This document shows, one piece after another, positions 17,246-27,225 of a stretch of 64,000 bases of DNA; the stretch's first letter is position 1, and every line of letters begins with the position of its first letter. Origin of the DNA: JAZGGS01 sp963714405 (GTDB taxonomy: Bacteria; Bacteroidota; Ignavibacteria; Ignavibacteriales; Ignavibacteriaceae); NCBI GenBank assembly GCA_963714405.1, contig CAVQOH010000002.1, forward strand, positions 930,001 through 994,000, given 5' to 3'. A program made the translations under genes and the position numbers. The notes below the pieces were generated by a model. It had not been told where the DNA came from. It saw only the letters and a list, made by a program, of their open reading frames with translations, and did not search any database.

Positions 17246-19135
17246 ATGACTGACCGAGATTATGCAAAGGTTGGATTCAAATCCGGATTAGAAATTCACC
17301 AGCAACTTTTAACCGAAAAAAAACTATTCTGTCGCTGCCCCGCTGGCGAATATGGTAAAGAATATAATGCTGAAATCCTGAGGCATATGCGTCCGACACT
17401 TTCAGAGATGGGAGTATATGACGGGACAGCTTTAATGGAATTTAAAACCAAAAAAAATATCATTTATAGAATTAATCGAAATACAGTTTGTACATATGAA
17501 ATGGATGACACACCTCCATTCCTGGTAAATAATGAAGCGCTTGATATAGCACTCGGAATTGGTATGCTGTTCGATTGCAACATAGTTGATGAATTACATA
17601 TTGCCAGGAAGCAATATCTTGATGGTAGTATTCCAACAGGGTTCCAAAGAACTGCAATTGTTGCCTTGAATGGTAAAATTCCCTACAGGGATAGACAAAT
17701 TGAGATTGTGCAGATGTCCATTGAAGAAGATTCCTGCAGGGAAGTAAGTGATATAGGGCATGAAAGAGTTTACCTTGCAGACAGGCTTGGAATGCCGTTA
17801 ATAGAAACCGTAACTGAACCTGCAATGCGTACACCGCAGGAAGTTGAAGAAGTTGCGTGGTTGTGCAGTAAACTTGTAAGAAGTACTAACCGTGTAAGAA
17901 GGGGAATTGGTGCAGCTCGCGAAGATGTTAATGTAAGTGTTGAAGGAGGAACTCGGGTTGAAATAAAAGGCGTTCCAAAAATATCCAAAATCCCGCTGCT
18001 TACTTATAATGAAGCAATGAGGCAATGGAACCTTTTAAGATTACGGGAAGAATTAAAGCGAAGAAAAATTACTCCTGATTCGTTTAAAGCTGAATCATTT
18101 GACATTACTACAATATTAAAAAAGCCACACTACGCCCCGCTTAAAGAAGCCGTTAAAGCAAAGCTCAAAATAAAATGTGTTCTTCTGGAAGGATTCCAGG
18201 GCCTGCTTCACTGGCAGACCCAGACAGATACTTATTTCTCAAAGGAAATTTCCGATCGCGTTCGTGTAATCGCATGCTTAACTACGATTCCAAATCTTAT
18301 TCACTCAGATAGTAAAAGCGATACTATAACTTCATCGGATTGGCAAAGAGTAAGAAAATTTGTTGCTGCAACTGAGAATGATACACTGGTAATTGTTTGG
18401 GGTAATGAAGAAGACACACAAACCGCTGCTAATGAAATAATAATTCGCGCTAAAGAAGCAACTTTGGGTATTCCATCTGAAACAAGACAAGCATTAAGTG
18501 ATGGTACTAATGGATTTGAAAGAATACTACCCGGGGCAGATAGAATGTATCCGGATACAGATCTTCCTCCCAAAAAAATTGGTGAAGAAAGACTAAATGA
18601 AATAAAAAAATGGCTTCCCGGAAAATTTTGGAATAGAATTGAATGGTACCGTGAACTTAATATTCCCGAAGATACAATCAATGATCTTTCACTATCTGCA
18701 TATGCTGAACTATTTAGAAAGGCTGTTACAGAATGGAAAGTTAATCCCACAACTGCGGCTGTTGTGCTCATTCAATATCCAAAACGCTTAAAGAAAACAG
18801 GGTATAACACTGAATTGTTAAATGAGAATATTTTTTCAGAAATCTTAAAAGCATATTCAGAAAGCAGAATTCCCCGCGATGCTATCCTTTCAGCACTTCA
18901 AAATGTTATAGAACTTGGTTTGTTTACAGAGGAAATTTTTTTCAAAGCAATAGATGATGAGGAACTTAGTTCATTAATAAAATTAGCTAACGGCGAAGTG
19001 AAAAAAACGAGATTGTATGATGAAAAGAAGACCGAACACATTCTTATGGGTTTGTTGATGAAAAAATTACGTGGAAGAGTACCTGCACCTTACGTTGCTG
19101 AAAAGATTGGTTATAAAAACGGAGGACAAAAGTAA
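17246..19135 (+). CDS. gatE: Archaeal-type Glu-tRNA(Gln) amidotransferase subunit E (GatE)
   Basis: 629 residues from the ATG at 17246, whose product begins MTDRDYAKVGFKSGLEIHQQ, in register with archaeal GatE. A TTG at 17213 would add 11 residues without a ribosome site. The cradle domain contains EKKLFCRCP and RQYLDGS-like tRNA-handling segments. An AspRS-like GAD insertion lies roughly at 270-400 (VLLEGFQGLL). FERILPGADRMYPDTDLPP follows, with a YqeY-like helical tail at the C-terminus. GatE activates Glu on misacylated Glu-tRNA(Gln) and transfers ammonia delivered by GatD. The characterised enzyme is described as archaeal, while bacteria normally use GatCAB, so its presence here is notable. 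Confidence 0.93.
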   Translation: MTDRDYAKVGFKSGLEIHQQLLTEKKLFCRCPAGEYGKEYNAEILRHMRPTLSEMGVYDGTALMEFKTKKNIIYRINRNTVCTYEMDDTPPFLVNNEALDIALGIGMLFDCNIVDELHIARKQYLDGSIPTGFQRTAIVALNGKIPYRDRQIEIVQMSIEEDSCREVSDIGHERVYLADRLGMPLIETVTEPAMRTPQEVEEVAWLCSKLVRSTNRVRRGIGAAREDVNVSVEGGTRVEIKGVPKISKIPLLTYNEAMRQWNLLRLREELKRRKITPDSFKAESFDITTILKKPHYAPLKEAVKAKLKIKCVLLEGFQGLLHWQTQTDTYFSKEISDRVRVIACLTTIPNLIHSDSKSDTITSSDWQRVRKFVAATENDTLVIVWGNEEDTQTAANEIIIRAKEATLGIPSETRQALSDGTNGFERILPGADRMYPDTDLPPKKIGEERLNEIKKWLPGKFWNRIEWYRELNIPEDTINDLSLSAYAELFRKAVTEWKVNPTTAAVVLIQYPKRLKKTGYNTELLNENIFSEILKAYSESRIPRDAILSALQNVIELGLFTEEIFFKAIDDEELSSLIKLANGEVKKTRLYDEKKTEHILMGLLMKKLRGRVPAPYVAEKIGYKNGGQK

Positions 19136-20523
19136 TGTCTGACAAAAATGATTTTAAAGGTTATCGCGGTGCAGCCCTGATTAAATTAAAAAAGTTTAAC
19201 GCTACTGTTTGGAGCGATGTGGTAATAGAAACGGATAGCGGAACTTACAAAGGATTAATCCTGCCGCGTTCTGAAACGGCAGATGAATTTCATATTGTGT
19301 TAAAACTTCCAATCGGTTATAACATTGGAGTTTCGGCTGAAAAGATAATTGATATTAAAATAAATGGAAGAAGAGAAGCTAACTACAAAATTCCCGAACA
19401 GGATTTTCCGCATGATCCTTCAAAACCAAGAGTAAAGTTATTCGGAACCGGTGGAACAATTGCAAGCCGGCTCGATTACAGAACGGGTGCTGTAATTCCT
19501 GCATTCTCCCCCGGAGAACTTTATGGTTCAGTTCCTGAACTTGCAGATTACTGTAATCTTGAAACAGAAAAACTCTACGGCGAGTTCAGCGAAAACATAG
19601 GTCCATTTCACTGGAAAGGAACTGCCGAAGCAATTGGAAAAGAAATCGAAAAAGGTGTGCAGGGAATTGTTGTAGGGCACGGTACTGATATAATGCATCA
19701 CACAGCGGCTGCACTTTCATTTATGGTTCAGAAATCACCTGTTCCGATTGTTATGGTAGGCTCACAAAGATCGAGTGATCGACCATCATCAGACGCAGCG
19801 CTTAATCTTATTCACTCTGTTAAAACAGCCGCAGAAAGTGATATCGCGGAAGTTATGGTTTGCATGTTTGGTCCCACGTCCGATCTTTACGGTTTGCTCC
19901 ATAGGGGAACCCGTGTAAGAAAAATGCATTCAAGTTACAGATCAACTTTTAGAACGATTGGCGATATACCTATTGCAACAGTTAGCCGTGAAAAAATAAC
20001 ACCAATTCGTGAAGACTATAAAAGAAGAAGAGATGATAAAGATGTAATCATCAATCCTGCTTTTGAGGAGAAGGTCACTATTGTTTATTACTATCCAAAT
20101 ATGCAGCCTGATATTATAGATTCACTTATTGAAAATGGTTACAGGGGAATTGTAATTGCCGGAACCGGTTTGGGTCATGTAAATAAACCCATGTACCCGG
20201 CTCTTAAGCGTGCGCGGGAAGCGGGAGTTGCTGTTTATATGACGGTGCAGACTTTATGGGGATATGTACAGATGTATGTTTATGAGACAGGCAGGGAGAT
20301 GATGGATCTTGGTGTAATACCTGCTGCTAACATGCTTCCGGAAGTTGCATATGTAAAGCTTGGCTGGGCGCTTGGACAAACTGATGACTTGCATAAAGTA
20401 AAAGAGATTATGCTCACTCCGATATCAGGTGACATTACTGAACGTGAACCAAGCAATGGATACCTGATTTACCAGGGCGGCTTACCCGAAGTAGAAGAGA
20501 TGATTAAGAAAAGCTGGAAGTAA
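19135..20523 (+). CDS. gatD: Archaeal-type Glu-tRNA(Gln) amidotransferase subunit D (GatD)
   Basis: 462 residues. An N-terminal Tudor-like beta domain (about 10-90, with LPIGYNIGVSAEK) precedes an asparaginase-type domain that releases ammonia from Gln or Asn. The catalytic set is visible: Thr in GTGGTIASR, Thr-Asp in GHGTDIMHHTA, and Lys in VRKMHSS. The Tudor-like extension separates GatD from free asparaginases. Its ATG overlaps the gatE stop by one base (TAATG), and a GGAGG site lies inside the gatE end, so the subunits are translationally coupled. No GatA, GatB or GatC is in the window. Confidence 0.94.
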   Translation: MSDKNDFKGYRGAALIKLKKFNATVWSDVVIETDSGTYKGLILPRSETADEFHIVLKLPIGYNIGVSAEKIIDIKINGRREANYKIPEQDFPHDPSKPRVKLFGTGGTIASRLDYRTGAVIPAFSPGELYGSVPELADYCNLETEKLYGEFSENIGPFHWKGTAEAIGKEIEKGVQGIVVGHGTDIMHHTAAALSFMVQKSPVPIVMVGSQRSSDRPSSDAALNLIHSVKTAAESDIAEVMVCMFGPTSDLYGLLHRGTRVRKMHSSYRSTFRTIGDIPIATVSREKITPIREDYKRRRDDKDVIINPAFEEKVTIVYYYPNMQPDIIDSLIENGYRGIVIAGTGLGHVNKPMYPALKRAREAGVAVYMTVQTLWGYVQMYVYETGREMMDLGVIPAANMLPEVAYVKLGWALGQTDDLHKVKEIMLTPISGDITEREPSNGYLIYQGGLPEVEEMIKKSWK

Positions 20524-20567
20524 TAAAAATTGATAATAAGCACAAGTGAGTTTGAGAAAATATCAAG

Positions 20568-22763
20568 TTAATCCCCAGCAAACTCCTTCCCAAAGAAATT
20601 TTTGAACCAAAAATTTAGTCTATTTCTTTGAGAGTGGCTCCATTTTGGCATCCACCAACCGTGCCCTTCATCAGGGTAGATCATTAATTCAAAATCCTTA
20701 TTAAAAGTTTGCAGAGCTTCAACTAGTTGCAGGGTTTGCTGGAAATGAACATTGTCATCAACAGTTCCTGCAACTATTCTTAATTTACCTTTAAGATTTT
20801 CAGCATGAGTCATCACAGAACCAAATTCGTATCCTTCAATATTATCATCCGGTCTATCCATATACCGTTCTGTATAAATATTATCATATAATTTCCAATC
20901 AGTTCCAGGAACTTCAGCATAACCATGCGTAAAATAATCTGCGCCATAAGTTAATCCCAGCAAAGCCATGTAGCCGCCATAACTTGCTCCTTCAATACCT
21001 ATTTTTGTTTCATCAATAAATGGCTGTTCTTTTAACCATTTAACAGCCTCAATGTAATCAAGGATTTCTATCTTGCCCAAATTTCTGTGCATTAAAGAAG
21101 TACCCTTTTTACCAAAATGTGATGATCCTCTATGATCAACCTGAAAATATATTATTCCGCTTTGAGCAATAAAATATCTATCCAGGAAATGGTAGTAACT
21201 ATTTTTAACATCTTCGTAACCGGGTCCGCCGTAAATTGCCAGAATAACCGGATACTTTTTATTCTGATCAAAGTCTTTTGGTAGAATCCACATTGCTGGT
21301 AGATTTAGACCATCTGAAGTTGGGATTGTGAAAAATTCTGCTTCACCTAAATTATAATCATTGTAAAATTCTGTTTTTCGATCAGCAATCTTTCTAATCT
21401 GATTTCCTTCGCCATCAAATAATTCAATAAAAGCAGGTTGGTTGGCATTGCTGGATATATCATAAAAGAAAGAACCATCAGGTGAAATAGTTGTGTTATG
21501 CACCCCTGCTGATTTTGTTAATTGCATAAATTCATTTCCATCAAGACTAACTTTACAGAGGTGAGTTTCCAGAGAATTATGAACCGAACCGTTAAAGTAA
21601 ACATCGCTATTCTGCTCATCTACAAAATTTATTTTTTCAACATTCCAGTTTCCTGCTGTAATTCTATTTATTAACTTTCCATCCATATTGTAATAATATA
21701 AATGCCGCCAACCGTCTTTATCAGATCTTAAAATAAAACCATTACCGTTATTAAAAATGTAGATGTCCTCAAAAAAATCAACCCACGATTTTTGTACTTC
21801 TGTATAAATTAATCTGTTTTTTCCGGTCGAAGGATTTGCAGATAGTATTCGTAATGTATCCTGTTCCCGGTTAAGAACCTGGTAGAATAATTCATTACAA
21901 TCCATTGTCCAAAATGGCCAGGCAGTATATTGATCAACATTTTCATTTTCTTGAACCCACACAATACAGTTATCCTTTAAATGTGCTATTCCAAGTTTTA
22001 CATTTGGATTTGGATCTCCAGCCTTTGGATAGTGTTCCCACTCAACGGAACCATGGACTCCATCAGAAAAAAACAATGGAAATTTTGGAACAGGGGAATC
22101 ATCAAACCATAAAAATGAAATCATATCACTGTTTGGTGCCCACCAGTAGGCTTTATTGTTTGTTCCTCGGCCCAGTATTTCCTCCCAATAAACCCATGAA
22201 GCCCAACCATTATAAATTTCATCCGAGCCATCAAAAGTTAGTTGTGTTTCAATTCCTGTTTCTATATCAACAGTAAACAAATTATGCTCTCTTGTAAAAG
22301 CAACTTTTTTACCATCCGGTGATAATGATGGATTGTTTTCAATTGTTACTGTTTCGGTTAACTTTTTTAATTCATCACTTATAACCGAATAATGAAACAA
22401 GTCATTATCCTTATTAAAAAGAAATCCTGTATAATCATTCGATACTTCAATAGCTTGCGATGCATCAAACTCCTCTGGAAGATACTCATTAATTTTTGTA
22501 TAATTTACAAATATACTTTCATCACTGTTCACTGCATTTACCTTGATAATGTAATTAATAGTATCAACACTCTTTACTTGAAGATAATGCAGATTATCAA
22601 TCCAGCCTTTCATCGCAGGTAACCTTTGTAAAATTTCGGGTTCACTAAATTCATAAACTTGGGAAAAAGTTAATTTATTATTTTGTGCACATATTTCACA
22701 CTGAAAAGTGATTAAAAAAATAATAGATAAGATTAAAATACAGTTCGCGGTTTTCAAACTCAT
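20568..22763 (-). CDS. Exported S9 family peptidase, dipeptidyl-peptidase IV type
   Basis: 731 residues with a signal peptide (about 5-26). An N-terminal DPP-IV beta-propeller is followed by an alpha/beta-hydrolase domain. The nucleophile is Ser 594 in GIEGASYGGYMAL. The acid is in VAGTVDDNVHF and the His in YPDEGHGWW. The paired Glu that bind the substrate N-terminus in DPP-IV are kept in WVYWEEILGRG. It should remove X-Pro or X-Ala dipeptides from peptides in the periplasm or outside, fitting a protein-degrading lifestyle. It converges with gatD 44 nt apart without an obvious terminator. Confidence 0.93.
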   Translation of the reverse strand: MSLKTANCILILSIIFLITFQCEICAQNNKLTFSQVYEFSEPEILQRLPAMKGWIDNLHYLQVKSVDTINYIIKVNAVNSDESIFVNYTKINEYLPEEFDASQAIEVSNDYTGFLFNKDNDLFHYSVISDELKKLTETVTIENNPSLSPDGKKVAFTREHNLFTVDIETGIETQLTFDGSDEIYNGWASWVYWEEILGRGTNNKAYWWAPNSDMISFLWFDDSPVPKFPLFFSDGVHGSVEWEHYPKAGDPNPNVKLGIAHLKDNCIVWVQENENVDQYTAWPFWTMDCNELFYQVLNREQDTLRILSANPSTGKNRLIYTEVQKSWVDFFEDIYIFNNGNGFILRSDKDGWRHLYYYNMDGKLINRITAGNWNVEKINFVDEQNSDVYFNGSVHNSLETHLCKVSLDGNEFMQLTKSAGVHNTTISPDGSFFYDISSNANQPAFIELFDGEGNQIRKIADRKTEFYNDYNLGEAEFFTIPTSDGLNLPAMWILPKDFDQNKKYPVILAIYGGPGYEDVKNSYYHFLDRYFIAQSGIIYFQVDHRGSSHFGKKGTSLMHRNLGKIEILDYIEAVKWLKEQPFIDETKIGIEGASYGGYMALLGLTYGADYFTHGYAEVPGTDWKLYDNIYTERYMDRPDDNIEGYEFGSVMTHAENLKGKLRIVAGTVDDNVHFQQTLQLVEALQTFNKDFELMIYPDEGHGWWMPKWSHSQRNRLNFWFKNFFGKEFAGD

Positions 22764-23021
22764 TTTGTATTCTGCTGTAATTATATTATGAAGGATAAAT
22801 AATAATAGTCTATAAAAACAAATATCGCTTTAATTGAACAATCTTTCAAACCAGTAAAATAATTTGATCTGCGCAGATAACCTTTTTATTAAATAAAAAT
22901 AAGTTTAATTTTCGTAAAAAAATCAAATAGGATTACTGAATATTTTTGCATATAATAATGATTAATTAAATACTTAAGCTTTAAAATTTAAAATATTATA
23001 ATTAAAACTTAGGAGAGCCAT

Positions 23022-23432
23022 ATTAAAAAGATCATAATAATAATTGCAGCGGTTGCTTTGATAATTCAATTTTTTCCCGTAAAAAGAGATAACCCACGTA
23101 TAACAGCCGATTTTTATACGCCGGCTGTTGTGAAAAATATCTTTGCAAAAGGATGTTATGATTGTCATTCAAATCAAACCAAATGGCCATGGTATGCTTA
23201 CATTGCCCCAGTAAGTTGGATTGTTGCACAAGATGTGAATGAAGGAAGAGCGCATTTAAATTTTTCAGATTGGGGAAATTATAGCGGTGAAAAACGTGCT
23301 AAACTTATGGGCGAAATTTGGGAAGAGCTGGATGAAGAAAGAATGCCACCCGGGCTTTATTTATTTATGCATTCAGATTCAAAAATTTCTATAGAGGAAA
23401 AAAGTTTAATTAAAAGCTGGGCTGGTAAATAA
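23022..23432 (+). CDS. Haem-binding domain protein with an apparent ATT start
   Basis: 136 residues if translation starts at the ATT at 23022. No ATG exists in the useful range. An in-frame TTG at 23058 would remove most of the signal anchor. With ATT the product begins (M)KKIIIIIAAVALIIQFFPVK, a typical anchor for the Haem_bd family, and AGGAGA lies 5 nt upstream. The mature part carries one c-type haem motif, GCYDCHSN, and family-typical FSDWGNY and MPPGLYLFMHSD. It is a periplasmic, membrane-tethered monohaem protein. ATT starts are rare in bacteria, and a sequencing error at this base is the alternative. Confidence 0.8.
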   Translation: MKKIIIIIAAVALIIQFFPVKRDNPRITADFYTPAVVKNIFAKGCYDCHSNQTKWPWYAYIAPVSWIVAQDVNEGRAHLNFSDWGNYSGEKRAKLMGEIWEELDEERMPPGLYLFMHSDSKISIEEKSLIKSWAGK

Positions 23433-23502
23433 ATTTTAACCAAAATTTATGTAGCAAGATTAAAAAAAATTTTCGAGAATTCTTAACTGGGAATAAGAAT
23501 AA

Positions 23503-24632
23503 ATGAAAAAGGTTATTGTATTAGGTGCTGGAATGATTGGCAACGTTGTTGCAGTGGATTTAAGTAATGATTATGAGGTAACTGTTGTTGATAAAGATTC
23601 GCAAAAACTAAATTTCCTCAGGGAAAATCATTCGTTAAGAACCATTATTGCTGATCTTTCCACTGAAATTAAAATCCAGGAATTAACTGTTGAATATGAT
23701 CTTGTTATTGGTGCTCTTCCAGGATTTATGGGTTATAAGGCGCTTCACTCCGTAATAAGTGAAGGAAAAAATATTGTTGATATTTCTTTCCTTCCTCAGG
23801 ATACTTTTAAACTAGATGAACTTGCAAAAGAAAATGATGTTACTGCTGTTGTTGATTGTGGGATATCGCCTGGATTGAGCAATATTATACTTGGGTACCA
23901 TAACCAAAACATGCAAATTGATGATTACAAATGTATGGTTGGCGGATTACCGGTTAAAAAAGAATGGCCTTTTTATTTTAAAGCTTTTTTTTCTCCTGCA
24001 GATGTAATTGAAGAATATATTCGCCCTGCACGAATTGTTCGAAATGGAAAAATACTTGAAATGGAAGCACTTTCAGAGCAAGAAACGATAGAGTTTACGG
24101 AAGTTGGTAAACTTGAAGCATTTAATACAGACGGGTTAAGAACGCTTATTCATACTATGAAAATACCTAATATGATAGAAAAAACCTTCGCTACCCGGGG
24201 CATATTGATATTATGAAAATGCTGAGAGAAACCGGTTTCTTTGGAAAGGATGAGCATAAAAATTAAAGGAGATGAAATTAAGCCAATCGAATTAACATCA
24301 AAATTAATATTCCCACATTGGAAACCGGATGAAGATGAAAAGGAATTTACAATTTTAATGATGATAATTAAAGGAACACAGAACGGTAAGAAAAAAGAAT
24401 TGGTTTATACTGTTTTTGATAAGTATGATGAAAAAACAAAAACAACTTCTATGGCTAGAACAACTGGTTATACCTGTTCAACTGTGGCAAGATTATTTTA
24501 AATAACGATTATAAAAAAAAAGGAATTAATCCACCTGAATTTATAGGTGCTAATCCGGTTTGCTATGAAAAAGTTATGACGATGATAAAGAATAAAAATA
24601 TAAAAATCAGTTATAAAGAAAATACTACTTGA
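23503..24632 (+). pseudogene. Saccharopine dehydrogenase family protein, three frameshifts
   Basis: The N-terminal Rossmann part is intact (VIVLGAGMIGNVVAVDL, VDCGISPGLSNIIL). The frame then breaks three times: a base is missing near 24187-24189, one is extra in the A run near 24256-24260, and one is missing near 24496-24498. Reading across them gives a continuous family-like C-terminus: RYPGHIDIMKMLRETGFF, KPIELTSKLIFPHWKPDED, MARTTGYTCSTVARL, YKKKGINPPEFIGANP. The repaired product would be about 376 residues. The family does NAD(P)-linked oxidation in lysine-type pathways, though members with this C-terminus often have unknown substrates. The conserved downstream frames suggest recent decay or base-calling error rather than old loss. 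Confidence 0.85.
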
Positions 24633-24702
24633 ACAAAAATTTAAGAACATTTCTAAATAATCTCCTCTTTAATCATCAAAATAAAATTAAGGGAGCTGAA
24701 GA

Positions 24703-25562
24703 TTGGCTAAAAAAAAGAAAAACAAAGAAGAAAAAAATAAAAAGGAAGTTATTTACAGCGATGTAAAACATGAAAAGAGAAAAAAGCAATTAGCAACCGA
24801 ACAATATGAAGAACAACTTACACTTCATCCAGATTGAACTGGTAAAGTTGCAGAAATGGATCGTTAAAAAAAAATTGAAAGTTGTTGTTATTTTTGAGGG
24901 ACGTGATGCAGCGGGTAAAGGTGGTGTTATTAAAAGAATAACACAGAGATTAAATCCACGTGTTTGCAGAGTTGTTGCGCTTGCTACACCAACCGAAAGA
25001 GAAAAAACTCAATGGTATTTTCAAAGATATGTTAAACACTTACCTGCAGCAGGCGAAATGGTATTATTTGATAGAAGCTGGTACAACAGGGCAGGAGTTG
25101 AATATGTAATGAAATTTTGTTCTGATGAAGAACACCGTGAATTTCTAAGATCATGCCCTGAGTTTGAACGAATGCTGGTTCGTTCAGGTATTATTCTTAT
25201 TAAGTACTGGTTTTCTGTAAGCGATGAAGAACAGGAGAGAAGATTCCAGAATCGAATAAAAGATAGAACAAAAAGATGGAAACTTAAGCGAAATGGATTT
25301 GCAATCAAGAGAAAAATGGATTGAGTATTCCAAAGCAAAAGATATTATGTTTGCTCATACTGATATAAAACAGGCTCCATGGTTTGTTGTTGATGCCGAT
25401 AATAAAAAACGTGCAAGGTTAAACACAATAAGTCATCTTCTAAGTTCAATTCCTTATGAAGACATTAAACCGAAACCCATAGAGCTTCCACCACGGCAGA
25501 AAAAAATAGGATACGTAAGACCTCCGTTTGAGGACCAAAATTTTGTACCGGAAAAATATTAG
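24703..25562 (+). pseudogene. ppk2: Polyphosphate kinase 2 (PPK2 family), two frameshifts
   Basis: The likely start is the TTG at 24703, 7 nt after GGGAG, giving a very Lys-rich N-terminus. One extra base near 24820-24828 and one near 25285-25288 split the frame. Removing them gives about 285 residues. The PPK2 core is clear: VVVIFEGRDAAGKGG (Walker A), MVLFDRSWYNRAGVEYV (Walker B), then KDRTKRWKLSEMDLQS across the second break, and APWFVVDADNKKRARLN. PPK2 enzymes phosphorylate nucleotides from polyphosphate or the reverse, in the cytosol. All key motifs survive. Confidence 0.88.
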
Positions 25563-25594
25563 TCTAATCTAATCATTCAATAATAGATTTAAGT

Positions 25595-26024
25595 GTGATC
25601 GAAGCAGTAATAAAAAGAATATTTTTGATAATTGTCTTATTATTTGCTCTTTCTGCTGTAAGCTACTCTCAGCAGGAAATTGAAGTTCCAAAAGATACTA
25701 TTTTAAGATACCAGGGATTTACACCAAGTTTAAATTATAATTTTGATGAATTAATCTTCTTACGATGACCCATCCTTCCTCATATATAACCTGCCTAATT
25801 ATAATAATTCTTCAACAATATGGTTAAGAACAGGGCTCGCATTATCCTCATCATTATTATATAAGGATGAAACAGAAACTCATCAGCACTTTACTTCCAT
25901 TCTTCACAAACAATATTTAGAAGATTCTAAATTCGATCCTGTTCGTTATGTATTGGGAATGGCACAACTTGGTGCAGTGGGATACCTGGTCTATAGACGC
26001 ATTAAGAAATTTGGTTTTCGTTGA
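25595..26024 (+). pseudogene. Small exported protein with one frameshift, family not recognised
   Basis: A GTG at 25595 opens a signal-peptide-like N-terminus (IFLIIVLLFALSAVSYSQQ). The frame stops at 25766, but one extra base somewhere in 25745-25768 restores a second frame that runs to 26024, giving about 142 residues in all. The second part contains YNNSSTIWLRTGLALSSSLL and a C-terminal hydrophobic segment (VLGMAQLGAVGYLVYRRIKK). No family recognised. It lies in the same frameshift-rich stretch as its neighbours. Confidence 0.5.
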
Positions 26025-26159
26025 TTCTCCAGCGCAATCAGTTATTCTAAAAAATCTATTTCTGGTAAAGGATTTATAAAGAAATAGTATTATCTTAATA
26101 TTATAATCATATTTGTTTATAAACATTATTAGAAGAATATTTTAATTGAAAGTAAGGTT

Positions 26160-27039
26160 ATGCTAAGATACAGTGCAGACATAAAAAGCTTAATATATAT
26201 AGCTTTAACAACTTCATTATTTGTTTTACAATGGACTCATTACCGGCGTAGTTTGGTATATATATCCGATTTATCTTTTCCTATCTGTTGCAGTTTCTGT
26301 AATGACTCATAATCATAACCATATCCCAATGTGGAAGTCTAGATTATTAAATACTCTAACAGACTGGTGGCTAACAGTGTTTTATGGTTTCCCGATTTTT
26401 TCTTGGATACCGACACACAATAAAAACCATCACAGACTCAATAACAAGGAAGGCGACTACACTATTACTTACAGGGCGAGCGAAAAAAACAACTTTCTTA
26501 CTCTCCTATCATACCCGAGCATTAGCGGTTTTTACCAGCAGAAACCAGTGGCAAATTACTTAAAAGACATGTACGCCAATAATAAGAAAACTTTTTACCT
26601 GTGCATAATGCAGTATGTTGTTTTGGTTGTATGGATTGGTACAGCGATTTTGATTGACTGGGAAAAAGCATTATGGTTTGTAATAGTTCCACAACAGGTT
26701 TCGCTTTTTAGTGTATTAATTTTTAATTACGTGCAACACGTTCATGCTAATGAAAAATCTGAATGGAATCATTCAAGGAACTTTACAGGACTACTGAACT
26801 TCTTATTATTTAATAACGGATTACACACTATCCATCACGAAAAAGCTGGACTGCACTGGAGCCTGATTCCTGAAGAACACAAAAAAATCGAGCATCATAT
26901 ACATGATTCGTTGAAAGAAAAAAGTTTCTGGTGGTATATTTTTCGAGTTTATGTACTCGGTCTGTTCTCTAAAAAATTCAGAACAGTTTCGATGAGACTG
27001 CAGAGATTAGAAATGGAAGACCAGACCATTCCTGCATAA
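26160..27039 (+). pseudogene. Membrane fatty acid desaturase, one N-terminal frameshift
   Basis: The ATG at 26160 begins a hydrophobic N-terminus (MLRYSADIKSLIYIALTTSL). One extra base near 26222-26226, in a T run, shifts the frame. Removing it gives 292 residues. The three histidine boxes of membrane di-iron desaturases are intact: THNHNHIP, PTHNKNHH and NGLHTIHHEKAG, with hydrophobic segments between. Such enzymes introduce double bonds into acyl chains using oxygen and an electron carrier. A shorter product starting after the break would lack only the first membrane helix, so activity cannot be excluded. Confidence 0.8.
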
Positions 27040-27225
27040 ATTTGCTAACCAGGTAAGGAAAAATTTTTATCAACAGCTTATTAAATAGCACACTGGTCTG
27101 ATCATTCAACCGTTCATCCGCACCCTAATTCATTCCTGTAACAATCTGTAATTTGGGAAACTACACTCCATCTCTTTCGTCTCAATAGGTAAAGCTAATC
27201 CAGAAAACAGCAAAGGAGATAGATT

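Noticed and set aside
19135..20523. Simple L-asparaginase
   Set aside because: The N-terminal Tudor-like domain and the overlapping gatE gene identify it as GatD.
24187..26226. Programmed ribosomal frameshifting in PPK2 or its neighbours
   Set aside because: The shifts are at different, non-slippery sites, go both ways and affect four unrelated genes. Error or decay explains them better.
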